A stretch of 64,000 nt of DNA from JBDFMH01 sp047238125 (GCF_047238125.1 NZ_JBDFMH010000001.1:1178001-1242000), one strand, 5' to 3'; positions 26,018 to 34,478 are shown, numbered from the stretch's first letter. Numbers and translations are program-made. The notes: generated from the letters alone by a model not told the origin.

Positions 26018-26713
26018 ATGGCGGATAGCCCAGACGATCCCGGCTTCGATGCCAGCGGCCATCGCGCGCGCCTGCGGGCACGGCTGCTGGGCCAGGGTCC
26101 GGAAGCGCTGCTCGATCATGAGTTGATCGAATATCTGCTGGCGCTGGCGATCCCCCGCCGCGACACCAAGCCGATCGCCCGCCGACTGATCGCCGAACTG
26201 GGCAGCGCGGGCGCGGTGCTGGGCGCCGACGCCGAGACGCTGATGCGCGCCGGCAGCCTTTCCGAAGGCGCGGCCGCCGCCATCAAGATCGCCGAGGCTG
26301 CCGCGCTGCGGCTGCTGCGCGGCAAGGTCGCCGAGCGCCCCGTACTGTCGAGCTGGCAGGCGCTGATCGACTATCTCCATGCCGACATGGCGCACCGCGC
26401 GATAGAGCGGGTGCGCGTGCTGCACCTGAATGCCCGCAACCTGCTGATCCGCGACGAACTGGCCGCGGAGGGCACGATCGACCAGGCCGCGGTCCATGTC
26501 CGCGAAGTCATCCGGCGCGCGCTCGAACTGGGATCGGCCGGGCTGATCCTGGTCCACAACCACCCGTCCGGCGATCCGCAACCCAGCCGCGCCGACATCG
26601 CTTTGACGCGTGAGATCATCGCTGCCGGCAAACCGCTTGGCATCACCGTGCATGATCATGTCGTGATCGGTGCCAACGGCCATGCCAGCCTGCGCGCGCT
26701 CGGGCTCATCTAA
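26018..26713 (+). CDS. radC: RadC family JAB-domain protein
   Basis: 231 residues: an N-terminal UPF0758 helix-hairpin-helix-like region (H-R-A-R-L-R-A-R-L-L-G, then L-I-E-Y-L-L-A-L-A-I-P-R-R-D) and a C-terminal JAMM/MPN domain with the metal motif H-N-H-P-S-G-D-P-Q-P-S-R-A-D. The partner glutamate is in R-D-E-L. The family is annotated in DNA repair, but its true function is unknown. Divergent from ydbH; the intergenic gap is about 97 nt. Confidence 0.94.
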   Translation: MADSPDDPGFDASGHRARLRARLLGQGPEALLDHELIEYLLALAIPRRDTKPIARRLIAELGSAGAVLGADAETLMRAGSLSEGAAAAIKIAEAAALRLLRGKVAERPVLSSWQALIDYLHADMAHRAIERVRVLHLNARNLLIRDELAAEGTIDQAAVHVREVIRRALELGSAGLILVHNHPSGDPQPSRADIALTREIIAAGKPLGITVHDHVVIGANGHASLRALGLI

Positions 26714-26809
26714 GCAAGTAGCCGAGGCTGCGCAGGAGCTGGCTCCGCTCTCGACCGATCAGATCCGCGAGCCACAGTCTTTCTCGTGCCGTAAAATCGA
26801 TACGAAAAC

Positions 26810-26831
26810 GGGCCCCGGATGACCGGGGCCC
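26810..26831 (-). terminator. Terminator of the EF-hand protein gene
   Basis: GGGCCCCGG (26810-26818) pairs perfectly with CCGGGGCCC (26823-26831) around ATGA. On the minus strand it is followed by GTTTTCG, giving a short U-run. It lies 27 nt past the stop of the EF-hand gene and also faces the radC end, so it may serve both genes. Confidence 0.7.
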
Positions 26832-26858
26832 GCCTTCAAGCTCGAATCGATCGCAACC

Positions 26859-27473
26859 TTAGCTGAGGTAGGTGGCGAGTTCCTCGGGCGAAATGGTCTT
26901 GCTCTTGTCCGCGTCCGCCTTCGAGAATTCGGTGGCGGTGGCATTGAGCACCTTCACGGCGGGCAGGTTGGCCTGCTTGCCGGCCTTCGACTTCTCGACC
27001 TGCGCGGTCATGTCTTGCCCGTTGGCAGCCATGATCCAGGTACCGAATTCAAGCGCGGTCAGCGAACCCTTGTTGCCCTTGTCATAGGTCGCCCAGCCGG
27101 ATTGGACCTTAGCCGTCGCATCCGCGCTGGCGACCTTGGTGCCTTCCGCGCCCGGGGCCGGCGCAGCGCTGGCCGTGGCCGCGGGTGCCATGCCGGGCTC
27201 TGCCGGGATTGCAGCGGCATCGGCCGTGGCAGCCGGCGCGCTCGTCGCGGGCTGGGTCGTCATACTGTCGGCGGTCGTGGTCGCAGACGGCGTAGGTTCG
27301 GTTGCGGTCGACGGCGTCGTCGCGTCAGCGGCCGGGGCCATATCGGTTGCGGGCGCAGCGGTCGTCGCGTCGGCCGGGGCGGCCGGATCTGCGGGCTGAG
27401 CCATATCCTGCGCGATGGCCGTGCCACCGAGGGCAAGCATCGCGACACCAGCGAGTGCAGCAAACTTGGTCAT
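26859..27473 (-). CDS. Exported low-complexity protein with a C-terminal EF-hand
   Basis: 204 residues. Signal peptide A-L-A-G-V-A-M-L-A-L-G-G-T-A-I-A-Q, then about 85 residues of Ala/Pro/Thr/Asp-rich low complexity (many A-T-x-P-A and A-D-A-T repeats, probably extended and surface exposed). The C-terminal ~90 residues hold one good EF-hand loop, D-A-D-K-S-K-T-I-S-P-E-E, and a degenerate one at Y-D-K-G-N-K-G-S-L-T-A-L-E-F. Likely a periplasmic or surface calcium-binding protein. AAGGAGG is a strong Shine-Dalgarno 6 nt before the ATG. Both ends of the protein are clear. Confidence 0.88.
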   Translation of the reverse strand: MTKFAALAGVAMLALGGTAIAQDMAQPADPAAPADATTAAPATDMAPAADATTPSTATEPTPSATTTADSMTTQPATSAPAATADAAAIPAEPGMAPAATASAAPAPGAEGTKVASADATAKVQSGWATYDKGNKGSLTALEFGTWIMAANGQDMTAQVEKSKAGKQANLPAVKVLNATATEFSKADADKSKTISPEELATYLS

Positions 27474-27768
27474 AAAAACCTCCTTGTTCTATCGTGAACA
27501 ATAAACTCGGTCCATCGGGACATCGCACCGCGATACCGGATGGTCGAAAGCTAAACTGGTGAAGTTGATTTTCGTTTCGGATGTTGTGGTTTGGCAACGT
27601 CGAATCTTGCGAAGCGGGCCGATTCAGCGACGAAACGATCGGCAATGTTACGAGGCCAAGTAGCACTTAACGGCTCGCCCGCGCAGGTGTTCCACTGGGC
27701 GCATCGTTGCCGGTATCGGGCCGCTCTGCTAGCGCCCCGGCGTTCGCAGCCACTCCAGGACCACGCCG

Positions 27769-29064
27769 ATGATTCCCCGCTATTCGCGCCCCGAGATGGC
27801 GGCGTTGTGGACGCCCGAGGCGCGTTTTCGGATCTGGTTCGAGATCGAGGCGCATGCCACCGATGCACTGGCCGAACTGGGCGTGGTGCCGAGGGAGGCC
27901 GCCGCCGCGATATGGGAACGCGGTGCCTTCGAGGTCGATCGCATCGACGAGATCGAGCGCGAGACCAAACATGACGTGATCGCATTCCTGACCAACGTCG
28001 CCGAGCATGTCGGCCCCGAAGCGCGCTTCATGCACCAGGGCATGACATCGTCAGACGTGCTCGACACCTGCCTGGCCGTACAGCTCGCCCGCGCCAGCGA
28101 CATCCTGCTGGCCGATCTCGATGCGCTGCTTGCCGCGATCAAGCGGCGCGCCTACGAGCACAAGCTGACGCCGACCATCGGCCGCAGCCACGGCATCCAT
28201 GCCGAACCCGTGACATTCGGGCTCAAGCTGGCGCAGGCCTATGCCGAATTCGATCGCAACCGTGCCCGGCTGGTGGCGGCGCGGGCCGAAATCGCAACCT
28301 GCGCGATTTCCGGCGCGGTCGGCACGTTCGCGAATATCGATCCGCGGGTGGAAGCGCATGTCGCGGAAAAGATGGGCCTGACGGTCGAGCCGGTCTCGAC
28401 CCAGGTCATCCCGCGCGATCGGCATGCAATGTTCTTCGCCACCCTCGGCGTGATCGCGTCATCGATCGAGCGGCTGGCGATCGAGATCCGCCACCTGCAG
28501 CGGACCGAAGTGCTGGAGGCCGAAGAATATTTCTCGCCGGGCCAGAAGGGTTCGTCGGCGATGCCGCACAAGCGCAATCCGGTGTTGACCGAGAACCTGA
28601 CCGGACTGGCGCGGATGGTGCGCGGCTATGTCACGCCTGCGCTCGAGAATGTGGCGCTCTGGCATGAACGTGACATCAGCCACTCGTCGGTCGAGCGCTA
28701 TATCGGGCCGGATGCGACCATCACGCTCGATTTCGCGCTCGCGCGGTTGACCGGGGTGATCGACAAGCTGGTCGTCTATCCGCAGCGGATGCAGAAGAAT
28801 CTCGATCGGATGGGCGGGCTCGTCCATTCGCAGCGTGTGTTGCTGGCGCTGACCCAGGCCGGCGTCAGCCGCGAGGATGCCTACCGGCTGGTCCAGCGCA
28901 ACGCGATGAAGGTGTGGGAATCAGACGGCGCGCTGTCGCTGCTCGATCTGCTGAAGGCCGATCCGGAGGTGACGCTTTCGGACGCCGAGCTCGAAGACAA
29001 GTTCGATCTCGGCTACCATTTCGCCCAGGTCGATACGATCTTTAAGAGGGTGTTCGGGGAGTAA
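27769..29064 (+). CDS. purB: Adenylosuccinate lyase
   Basis: Cleaves SAICAR to AICAR and adenylosuccinate to AMP in purine synthesis. 431 residues. Signature motifs are H-Q-G-M-T-S-S-D-V-L-D-T, R-S-H-G-I-H-A-E-P-V-T-F-G, and the fumarase/aspartase-superfamily loop S-S-A-M-P-H-K-R-N-P. Complete and single. The 27474-27768 upstream gap (about 295 nt) contains the purB promoter and that of the divergent EF-hand gene; I saw no gene or riboswitch there. Confidence 0.97.
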   Translation: MIPRYSRPEMAALWTPEARFRIWFEIEAHATDALAELGVVPREAAAAIWERGAFEVDRIDEIERETKHDVIAFLTNVAEHVGPEARFMHQGMTSSDVLDTCLAVQLARASDILLADLDALLAAIKRRAYEHKLTPTIGRSHGIHAEPVTFGLKLAQAYAEFDRNRARLVAARAEIATCAISGAVGTFANIDPRVEAHVAEKMGLTVEPVSTQVIPRDRHAMFFATLGVIASSIERLAIEIRHLQRTEVLEAEEYFSPGQKGSSAMPHKRNPVLTENLTGLARMVRGYVTPALENVALWHERDISHSSVERYIGPDATITLDFALARLTGVIDKLVVYPQRMQKNLDRMGGLVHSQRVLLALTQAGVSREDAYRLVQRNAMKVWESDGALSLLDLLKADPEVTLSDAELEDKFDLGYHFAQVDTIFKRVFGE

Positions 29065-29071
29065 CGCAGTT

Positions 29072-29195
29072 CCTCCTCGGCACGGGGAGGGGAACCGCGG
29101 CGAAGCCGGGGTGGAGGGGGTTCTCCACCCAAGCTGCGCGCGTGGCGCCCCCCCTCCACCATCCTGCGGATGGTCCCCTCTGCGTACCGGGGAGG
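29072..29195. repeat. Palindromic REP-like intergenic element between purB and wrbA
   Basis: Two imperfect copies of a ~49-bp GC-rich unit face each other: 29072-29120 on the plus strand and 29150-29195 on the minus strand. Both read CCTCC-CGG-ACG...GAGGGGA then GGTGGAGGGGG. Inside, GGGTGGAG (29109-29116) and CTCCACCC (29123-29130) form a perfect 8-bp hairpin. It fills the whole gap between the convergent genes purB and wrbA, so it can act as a bidirectional terminator. I saw no other copy in the window. Whether it is mobile needs a genome-wide count. Confidence 0.75.
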
Positions 29196-29201
29196 ATATT
29201 C

Positions 29202-29801
29202 TTACCCGAACAGCTTCGCCGCCGTCTCCGCGACGCGCTTGCCGAGATATTTCGCGCCGTCGATCTCCTCGGGCCCGACTGCGCGGCTGCCGTCGCTGTT
29301 GGCGATCGTGGTGGCACCATAGGGCGCCCCGCCGACCACCTTCGAATTGTCGAGCTGGCCCTGGAAGCCATAATCGAGCCCGACGATCGTCATGCCGAAA
29401 TGCAACAGGTTCGTGATGATCGAGAACAACGTTGTCTCGTTGCCGCCATGCTGGCTGGCGGATGAAGTAAAGGCAGCGCCGACCTTGCCATTCAGGGCGC
29501 CGCGCGCCCAGAGGCCGCCGCCCTGATCGAGAAAGGCTGCCATCTGGCTGGAGATCCGGCCGAAGCGGGTGCCGGTGCCGACCACGATCGCGTCGTAATT
29601 CTCGAGTTCCGCGATAGTCGCGACCGGTGCGGCCTGATCGAGCTTGTAATGGCTCTTGCGCGCGACCTCCTCGGGCACCGTTTCCGGCACGCGCTTCACA
29701 TCGACGTCGGCGCCGGCCGCGCGCGCGCCTTCGGCGATCGCGTTCGCCATCGTTTCGATATGCCCGTAGCTCGAATAATAAAGCACCAGCACCTTGGCCA
29801 T
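29202..29801 (-). CDS. wrbA: NAD(P)H:quinone oxidoreductase WrbA
   Basis: 199-residue flavodoxin-fold type IV quinone reductase that reduces quinones by two electrons. The FMN-phosphate loop is S-S-Y-G-H-I-E-T; also visible are G-T-G-T-R-F-G-R-I-S-S-Q and G-A-P-Y-G-A-T-T-I-A-N-S-D-G-S-R. The frame extends back to 29894 but ATG at 29801 is the family start and has GGGAGA 6 nt before it. It follows the pirin gene by 61 nt on the same strand, probably co-transcribed. Confidence 0.95.
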   Translation of the reverse strand: MAKVLVLYYSSYGHIETMANAIAEGARAAGADVDVKRVPETVPEEVARKSHYKLDQAAPVATIAELENYDAIVVGTGTRFGRISSQMAAFLDQGGGLWARGALNGKVGAAFTSSASQHGGNETTLFSIITNLLHFGMTIVGLDYGFQGQLDNSKVVGGAPYGATTIANSDGSRAVGPEEIDGAKYLGKRVAETAAKLFG

Positions 29802-29862
29802 GTCGTGTCTCCCGTTGGGTTCGAAAAAGGCGTCCCGCGCCTGAAAGCGCGGGACGAGAGGA

Positions 29863-30561
29863 TCAGGCCGCGTCGACGAGGACGAGTTCGGCATCCTCGA
29901 TCGCGGTCAGCGTCACCGTGCTGCCACCCGAGATCGCGGCGCCATCGCGCGCTTCGAGCCGGGTGCCGGACACGGTGACCGCGCCGGTGGCGGGCACGAG
30001 GTAAGCATGACGCCCCTCGCCCACCGCATAGTCGACGCTCTCCCCCGCCTTCAGCGTCGCGCCCAGTACGCGGGCGGGGGTGCGGATGAACAAGGCGTCC
30101 GCATCCTCCTCGAAGCCGCTGGCCAACGTCACAAACCGACCCGACCGGTCGCCCTTGGGAAAGGGCTTGGCACCCCAGCGCGGCTCGCCGCCGCGAATGG
30201 CGGGCTGGATCCAGATCTGGAACAGCCGCGTCTCGCCATCCTCGACATTATATTCGGCGTGCGTGATGCCAGATCCTGCGCTCATCACCTGCACATCGCC
30301 GGCTTCGGTGCGGCCGAGATTGCCCAGGCTGTCCTTATGGGTGATCGCACCTTCGCGAACATAGGTGATGATCTCCATGTCGCGGTGGGGGTGTGGCGGG
30401 AAACCGGCACCGGCCGCGATCCGATCGTCATTCCAGACGCGGATAGATCCCCAGCCCATGCGATCGGGATCATGATAGTCCGCGAAGGAGAAGTGATGGC
30501 GTGCATCCAGCCAGCCATGATTGGCGTGGCCGAGCGTTTCGAAAGGTCGTTTGTCGATCAT
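29863..30561 (-). CDS. Pirin family protein (YhhW-like)
   Basis: 232-residue bicupin of the pirin family. The metal-binding histidines are in F-P-P-H-P-H-R-D-M-E-I-I-T-Y and, later, G-I-T-H-A-E-Y. E. coli YhhW degrades quercetin in vitro; the real substrate is unknown. ATG at 30561 (M-I-D-K-R-P-F-E-T-L-G-H) has GGAGA upstream; the longer frame to 30669 runs into the divergent promoter and is rejected. It lies upstream of wrbA and divergent from the LysR gene, suggesting control by that regulator. Confidence 0.9.
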   Translation of the reverse strand: MIDKRPFETLGHANHGWLDARHHFSFADYHDPDRMGWGSIRVWNDDRIAAGAGFPPHPHRDMEIITYVREGAITHKDSLGNLGRTEAGDVQVMSAGSGITHAEYNVEDGETRLFQIWIQPAIRGGEPRWGAKPFPKGDRSGRFVTLASGFEEDADALFIRTPARVLGATLKAGESVDYAVGEGRHAYLVPATGAVTVSGTRLEARDGAAISGGSTVTLTAIEDAELVLVDAA

Positions 30562-30637
30562 GTCACGTCTCCGTGGCGAGCGGGCCTTGCCGCATCGCTT
30601 GACGCCAACATAGGCCTCTGCATGATCGAATAAATAG

Positions 30638-30667
30638 AAACTGTCGAAACACATCGTTTCAGGAAAC
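30638..30667. promoter_or_regulatory. Candidate LysR operator between pirin and lysR genes
   Basis: GAAAC (30646-30650) and GTTTC (30656-30660) form an interrupted 15-bp palindrome with a 5-nt spacer, and further GAAAC copies sit at 30638-30642 and 30663-30667. A LysR-type regulator typically binds near its own start in the divergent gap. The LysR ATG is at 30673. The site is inferred from symmetry and position only. Confidence 0.45.
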
Positions 30668-30672
30668 ACGCC

Positions 30673-31572
30673 ATGCCGCTACCCGATCTCGAAGCTTGGG
30701 CGATCTTCGCGAAAGTGGCCGAGCGCCGCAGCTTCACGGCCGCGGCAGAGGATCTGCAACTTTCGAAGGCGACCGTGTCGAAAGCCGTCGCGCGGCTAGA
30801 GGCTCGGTTTCAGACGCAGCTGTTCCACCGCACTTCGCGCCGGATCGCCCTGACGGCGACCGGGCAGGATCTCGCAGTGCGCGCCGCGCGCATCCTGGGC
30901 GAGGCGGAGGCGGCGGAGGATGCCGCGCGCGACGAGGCCAGTTCCCCGCGCGGCGTAGTGCGGATCGCGACGTCGATCAGTTTCGGCATCGTCCATCTCG
31001 GCCCTGCGCTGCCGGCGCTGCTGGAAAGCTGCCCGGGCCTGTCGATCGAGCTGAGCCTGTCCGATGCCGCGGTGGACCTGGTGGCGGAGGCCATCGACAT
31101 CGCACTGCGGATCGGCCGGCTTGAAGACAGTACGCTGCGGGTCCGCAAATTGGCGGACGTACACGCCTGCCTGGTCGCGGCGCCCGCCTATCTGGCGCGC
31201 TACCCTGCCCCGCAACAGCCTGCCGACCTGACCGCGCACCGGCTGTTCCTCTATACCAACCTCGCCCGATCCGATCGGCTGCCGCTGGTCCACCGCAGCG
31301 GGCGCGAGACGGTGGTGCGGATCGCGGGGCCGCTGGCAGCGAACAACGCCGATGTGCTGATGCCGGCGCTTCGTGCGGGCGCGGGCATGATGATGCTGCC
31401 GCAATTCATCGTGGCCGCTGATCTGGCGACCGGCGCGCTGGTGCGGGTGCTGCCCGATTGGGCGCCGCCCGCGACCGCGCTCAACCTGGTAACGCCCCCC
31501 GGCGGCCCGCGCCCGGCCCGAGTGCGCGCGGTGATCGATCATTTGGTGGAAGCATTCGCGAATCCAATGTGA
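30673..31572 (+). CDS. LysR-family transcriptional regulator
   Basis: 299 residues with the N-terminal winged helix-turn-helix (F-A-K-V-A-E-R-R-S-F-T-A-A-A-E-D-L then S-K-A-T-V-S-K-A-V-A-R-L-E) and a periplasmic-binding-protein-like effector domain from about 90. AGGAAA precedes the ATG by 7 nt. Divergent from pirin-wrbA, so it most likely controls those genes in response to a quinone or electrophile (inference). Confidence 0.93.
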   Translation: MPLPDLEAWAIFAKVAERRSFTAAAEDLQLSKATVSKAVARLEARFQTQLFHRTSRRIALTATGQDLAVRAARILGEAEAAEDAARDEASSPRGVVRIATSISFGIVHLGPALPALLESCPGLSIELSLSDAAVDLVAEAIDIALRIGRLEDSTLRVRKLADVHACLVAAPAYLARYPAPQQPADLTAHRLFLYTNLARSDRLPLVHRSGRETVVRIAGPLAANNADVLMPALRAGAGMMMLPQFIVAADLATGALVRVLPDWAPPATALNLVTPPGGPRPARVRAVIDHLVEAFANPM

Positions 31573-31698
31573 TGCGCGGAAGCCACGCTCGCCATCCGTT
31601 CGCTTTACTGGCCGTTAACCTTTTGCGTTCATCAAGGCGATGGTTAATGAAGGCGTGATGGGCCGTGAACGTCCATGCCGCGAAGACAGGGGTGTCAC
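31560..31698 (+). promoter_or_regulatory. ctrA upstream region with GANTC and CtrA-like half sites
   Basis: A GANTC site (GAATC, 31560-31564) overlaps the end of the LysR gene. TTAACC at 31615-31620 and a further TTAA at 31644-31647 resemble CtrA half-sites, though no full TTAA-N7-TTAA box is present (the first is TTAA-N7-CGTT). In Caulobacter ctrA is regulated by CcrM methylation of GANTC and by CtrA itself; similar logic here is inference. Confidence 0.45.
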
Positions 31699-32394
31699 AT
31701 GCGCGTGCTGCTGATCGAAGACGAGCCGACGACCGCCAAGGCCATCGAGCTGATGCTGGGCGTCGAAGGCTTCAACGTCTACACCACCGATCTTGGCGAG
31801 GAAGGCCTCGATCTCGGCAAGCTGTATGATTACGACATCATCTGCCTCGACCTGAACCTGCCCGACATGCACGGCTATGACGTGCTGAAGAAGCTGCGGA
31901 CCGCCAAGGTGCAGACGCCGGTGCTGATCCTGTCCGGCATCTCGGAAATGGACTCCAAAGTCCGCGCGCTCGGCTTCGGAGCCGACGACTATGTCACCAA
32001 GCCGTTCCACCGCGAGGAACTGGTCGCCCGTATCCACGCTGTGGTGCGCCGCTCGAAGGGCCATTCCCAGTCAGTGATCCGCACCGGCAAGCTGGCCGTG
32101 AACCTGGATGCCAAGACGGTCGAGGTCGACAATGCCCGCGTCCACCTGACCGGCAAGGAATATGCGATGCTGGAGCTGCTCTCGCTCCGCAAGGGCACGA
32201 CGCTGACCAAGGAAATGTTTCTCAACCACCTCTATGGCGGCATGGACGAGCCCGAACTGAAGATCATCGACGTCTTCATCTGCAAGCTGCGCAAGAAGCT
32301 GAGCCTGGCCTGCGGCGGCGACAATTATATCGAGACGGTCTGGGGCCGCGGCTATGTGCTGCGTGATCCCGACGACGTTTCCGCGGTCGCCTGA
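31699..32394 (+). CDS. ctrA: Cell-cycle response regulator CtrA
   Basis: 231 residues starting M-R-V-L-L-I-E-D-E-P-T-T-A-K, the family N-terminus. Receiver domain with phosphoacceptor Asp in C-L-D-L-N-L-P-D-M-H-G-Y, then an OmpR-type winged helix with L-T-G-K-E-Y-A-M-L-E-L-L-S-L-R-K-G and the near-invariant Y-G-G-M-D-E-P-E-L-K-I-I-D-V-F-I. These features separate CtrA from other OmpR regulators. The frame is open to 31675 but the ATG at 31699 has AGGGG at the right distance. It is the master regulator of cell cycle, motility and envelope genes in alphaproteobacteria. Confidence 0.97.
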   Translation: MRVLLIEDEPTTAKAIELMLGVEGFNVYTTDLGEEGLDLGKLYDYDIICLDLNLPDMHGYDVLKKLRTAKVQTPVLILSGISEMDSKVRALGFGADDYVTKPFHREELVARIHAVVRRSKGHSQSVIRTGKLAVNLDAKTVEVDNARVHLTGKEYAMLELLSLRKGTTLTKEMFLNHLYGGMDEPELKIIDVFICKLRKKLSLACGGDNYIETVWGRGYVLRDPDDVSAVA

Positions 32395-32536
32395 TCCGAT
32401 CCACTGTCGCATTTCGAGACGATCAGCGCCGATCGGCGTTCCTGCTCACTTGCCTTCATGACCATCCTTCATAGGATGTACCTCGCTCCAGCGGGTCGCT
32501 CCAACGGAAGGCGGCATTGCCGCCGGAGGGGGACCC

Positions 32537-33217
32537 ATGACGCGCAAGCTTTTCGTGACGGCAATATTCTCGGCTTTGGCATGTGCCATGCCGGCGCATG
32601 CGGCAGTGATCGCATCGAGCGATTTCGCGACCGGTGACGAAGGCTGGACGATCGGTGAATTCACCGGCATCGGCCCGAACCTGACCCCGACCTATGATCC
32701 GATCGGGCAACTGATCTCGACCGGCGATGTTGCCGCCAACGTCGCCTTCATCGCCTCTTCGGCCTATTTGGGCGATCAAAGTGGCGCGTTCGGGGGGTCG
32801 ATCAGCTTTGATCTGTCCGATGCTTCCAACGACGGCACCAACTATTCGCCGCTCTCGCTAACCGGTGCGGGTATCACCCTCTATGCCCGGCCGACGCCGC
32901 CGCCATCGACAACTGCGCTGAGCGCGTTCAACATCTCGCTCGTTGGTGCGAGCTTCGTCACGTCCGATCCGTTCGGCACCAGCGGAGCAACCGCAACCGA
33001 TGCTCAGTTGCTGGCGGTGCTGGCAGATCTCGATCAACTCGCGATCCTGGCCGACTGGCAGAGCGGCGGAGATTTTTCGCAACTCGACAATGTCGTGCTG
33101 AGCGATGGGGCGACCGCGGTGCCCGAACCCGCAGCATGGGCGCTGATGATCGGGGGCTTCGGCCTGGCGGGCACGGCACTGCGCCGTGCGCGGCCAAAGC
33201 TCGCCTTCGCTGGCTGA
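32537..33217 (+). CDS. PEPxxWA-CTERM sorting domain protein
   Basis: 226-residue secreted protein. Signal peptide (L-F-V-T-A-I-F-S-A-L-A-C-A-M-P-A-H-A), a beta-rich body with aromatic/aspartate strands (W-T-I-G-E-F, I-S-F-D-L-S-D-A), and the C-terminal anchor V-P-E-P-A-A-W-A-L-M-I-G-G-F-G followed by basic residues, the PEPxxWA-CTERM signal recognised by an exosortase-type system in sphingomonads. The exosortase is not in the window. A GGAGGGGGA lies just before the ATG. Two related proteins are encoded at 60728-62210. Confidence 0.93.
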   Translation: MTRKLFVTAIFSALACAMPAHAAVIASSDFATGDEGWTIGEFTGIGPNLTPTYDPIGQLISTGDVAANVAFIASSAYLGDQSGAFGGSISFDLSDASNDGTNYSPLSLTGAGITLYARPTPPPSTTALSAFNISLVGASFVTSDPFGTSGATATDAQLLAVLADLDQLAILADWQSGGDFSQLDNVVLSDGATAVPEPAAWALMIGGFGLAGTALRRARPKLAFAG

Positions 33218-33219
33218 CC

Positions 33220-34341
33220 TCAGCTAGCAGGCGGCGGGACGCTCAGATCGAGCCGTTCGAATCGCGGATTGATGGCGCGCCGACGGATCAGCGACCCGAT
33301 CGGCGTGCCGAAATCCGCGGTCATCGTGTAGCGCTCGATGCGGAACTGCCCTTCAGCGATCGGGGCGTAGCGGCGCTTCTCGATCGACAAGAGGATCGGC
33401 ACCGACCAGTCGAGCGTGCGCGATCCGCGCAATGCCTCCACGCTGTCAACACGGCCATCGGGCCGGATCCAGAAGCCGACATCCACCCAGCGGGTAGCGA
33501 TATAGTCCGAACTGCGGGTCACGGTGTCGACGGTCTGGATCAGCCGATCCTTCGGCACCGGATCATTGGGGCGGGGCGGCGGCGGCGAGAAGATCAGCCG
33601 CGGCTCGGGCGTCGATCCCGCGGCAGACATCTGGTTCAGCAGCGCTTCCATCGGCTTCAGATCACCCCGATCGCGGGCGATCCGCGCGGCGATGACCTGC
33701 GCCTCCAACCGGACTCCTGCCTTTGCATCGCCTTCCGCGATCAGTCGGTTCAGCGCGGCAAGTGCACCGCTATCGTCGCGCTTGAGGTGGCTCAGCCAAG
33801 CCTGACGCAATCGGGCGCCATCCCGGATCGGGCGCAACGAAGCGCTATCCGCCTGGCCGATCACCTTGGCGTATTGGCTCGACGCTTCGTAGAGCCGACC
33901 GACTCGCGCCAGCATGTCGCCGACCCGCATCTCGGCAAGCAGGGTTTGCGCGGTACCCGGACGATGCTCGCGCAGGATCCGCGCGCTGTCATAGGTCGAT
34001 CGCATCAAATCGCGCTGCTCGCCATGATGCGCGGCGACGGTGGCGATTGCTAGATGGAGCTGCGAAACGGCAATCGGCTCCTGCGCGGCGAATGCTTTCA
34101 TGCGGCCGAGACTGGAGCGTAGCGTGGCGCGAGAACGGTTGTAATCGCCCCTGCGGAACTGCGCCTCGCCCAACCGGATCGATGCGACGATATCCTGTCG
34201 TGGGGTGCACCCGCCGCGGCTACAGCGATCGACCGCCGCCTGCAGCTCCGGCAGCGTCGCCTTCACGACGATTACCTCATCAGATGGCTCGACCGGCGGT
34301 GGTGGCGCGGCCTGGAAAAACAACAGCAACGGCAGGATCAT
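33220..34341 (-). CDS. Exported TPR-like protein with a TonB-C-like domain
   Basis: 373 residues; not firmly recognised. A short hydrophobic N-terminus (M-I-L-P-L-L-L-F-F-Q-A-A) is followed by a Pro-rich linker. The middle is helical with TPR-like periodicity (I-A-I-A-T-V-A-A-H-H..., Y-E-A-S-S-Q-Y-A-K-V-I). A proline hinge (F-S-P-P-P-P-R-P) leads into a C-terminal domain like TonB_C (W-V-D-V-G-F-W-I-R-P-D-G-R-V-D-S-V-E). It may couple an envelope process to energy or sense load. Convergent with the PEPxxWA gene by 2 nt. Confidence 0.72.
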   Translation of the reverse strand: MILPLLLFFQAAPPPPVEPSDEVIVVKATLPELQAAVDRCSRGGCTPRQDIVASIRLGEAQFRRGDYNRSRATLRSSLGRMKAFAAQEPIAVSQLHLAIATVAAHHGEQRDLMRSTYDSARILREHRPGTAQTLLAEMRVGDMLARVGRLYEASSQYAKVIGQADSASLRPIRDGARLRQAWLSHLKRDDSGALAALNRLIAEGDAKAGVRLEAQVIAARIARDRGDLKPMEALLNQMSAAGSTPEPRLIFSPPPPRPNDPVPKDRLIQTVDTVTRSSDYIATRWVDVGFWIRPDGRVDSVEALRGSRTLDWSVPILLSIEKRRYAPIAEGQFRIERYTMTADFGTPIGSLIRRRAINPRFERLDLSVPPPAS

Positions 34342-34478
34342 GGCATGCCCCCGATAACCGATCGATCATCTCCGGTGCGCCCGTGACCGTCAAGCGACGC
34401 CGGCACCCTTGTGCGGCGCAACGAACCGTTGCAGTCTTGCGTTCTTGCTGAACTTTTCGGCAAGCGAACGGGGGCATT

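Noticed and set aside
27474..27768. Purine riboswitch in front of purB
   Set aside because: I found no conserved purine aptamer loops in the gap; only promoter-like AT-rich stretches.
29072..29195. Possible CRISPR array
   Set aside because: There are only two repeat units, in opposite orientation and without spacers of equal length. It is a palindromic intergenic element.
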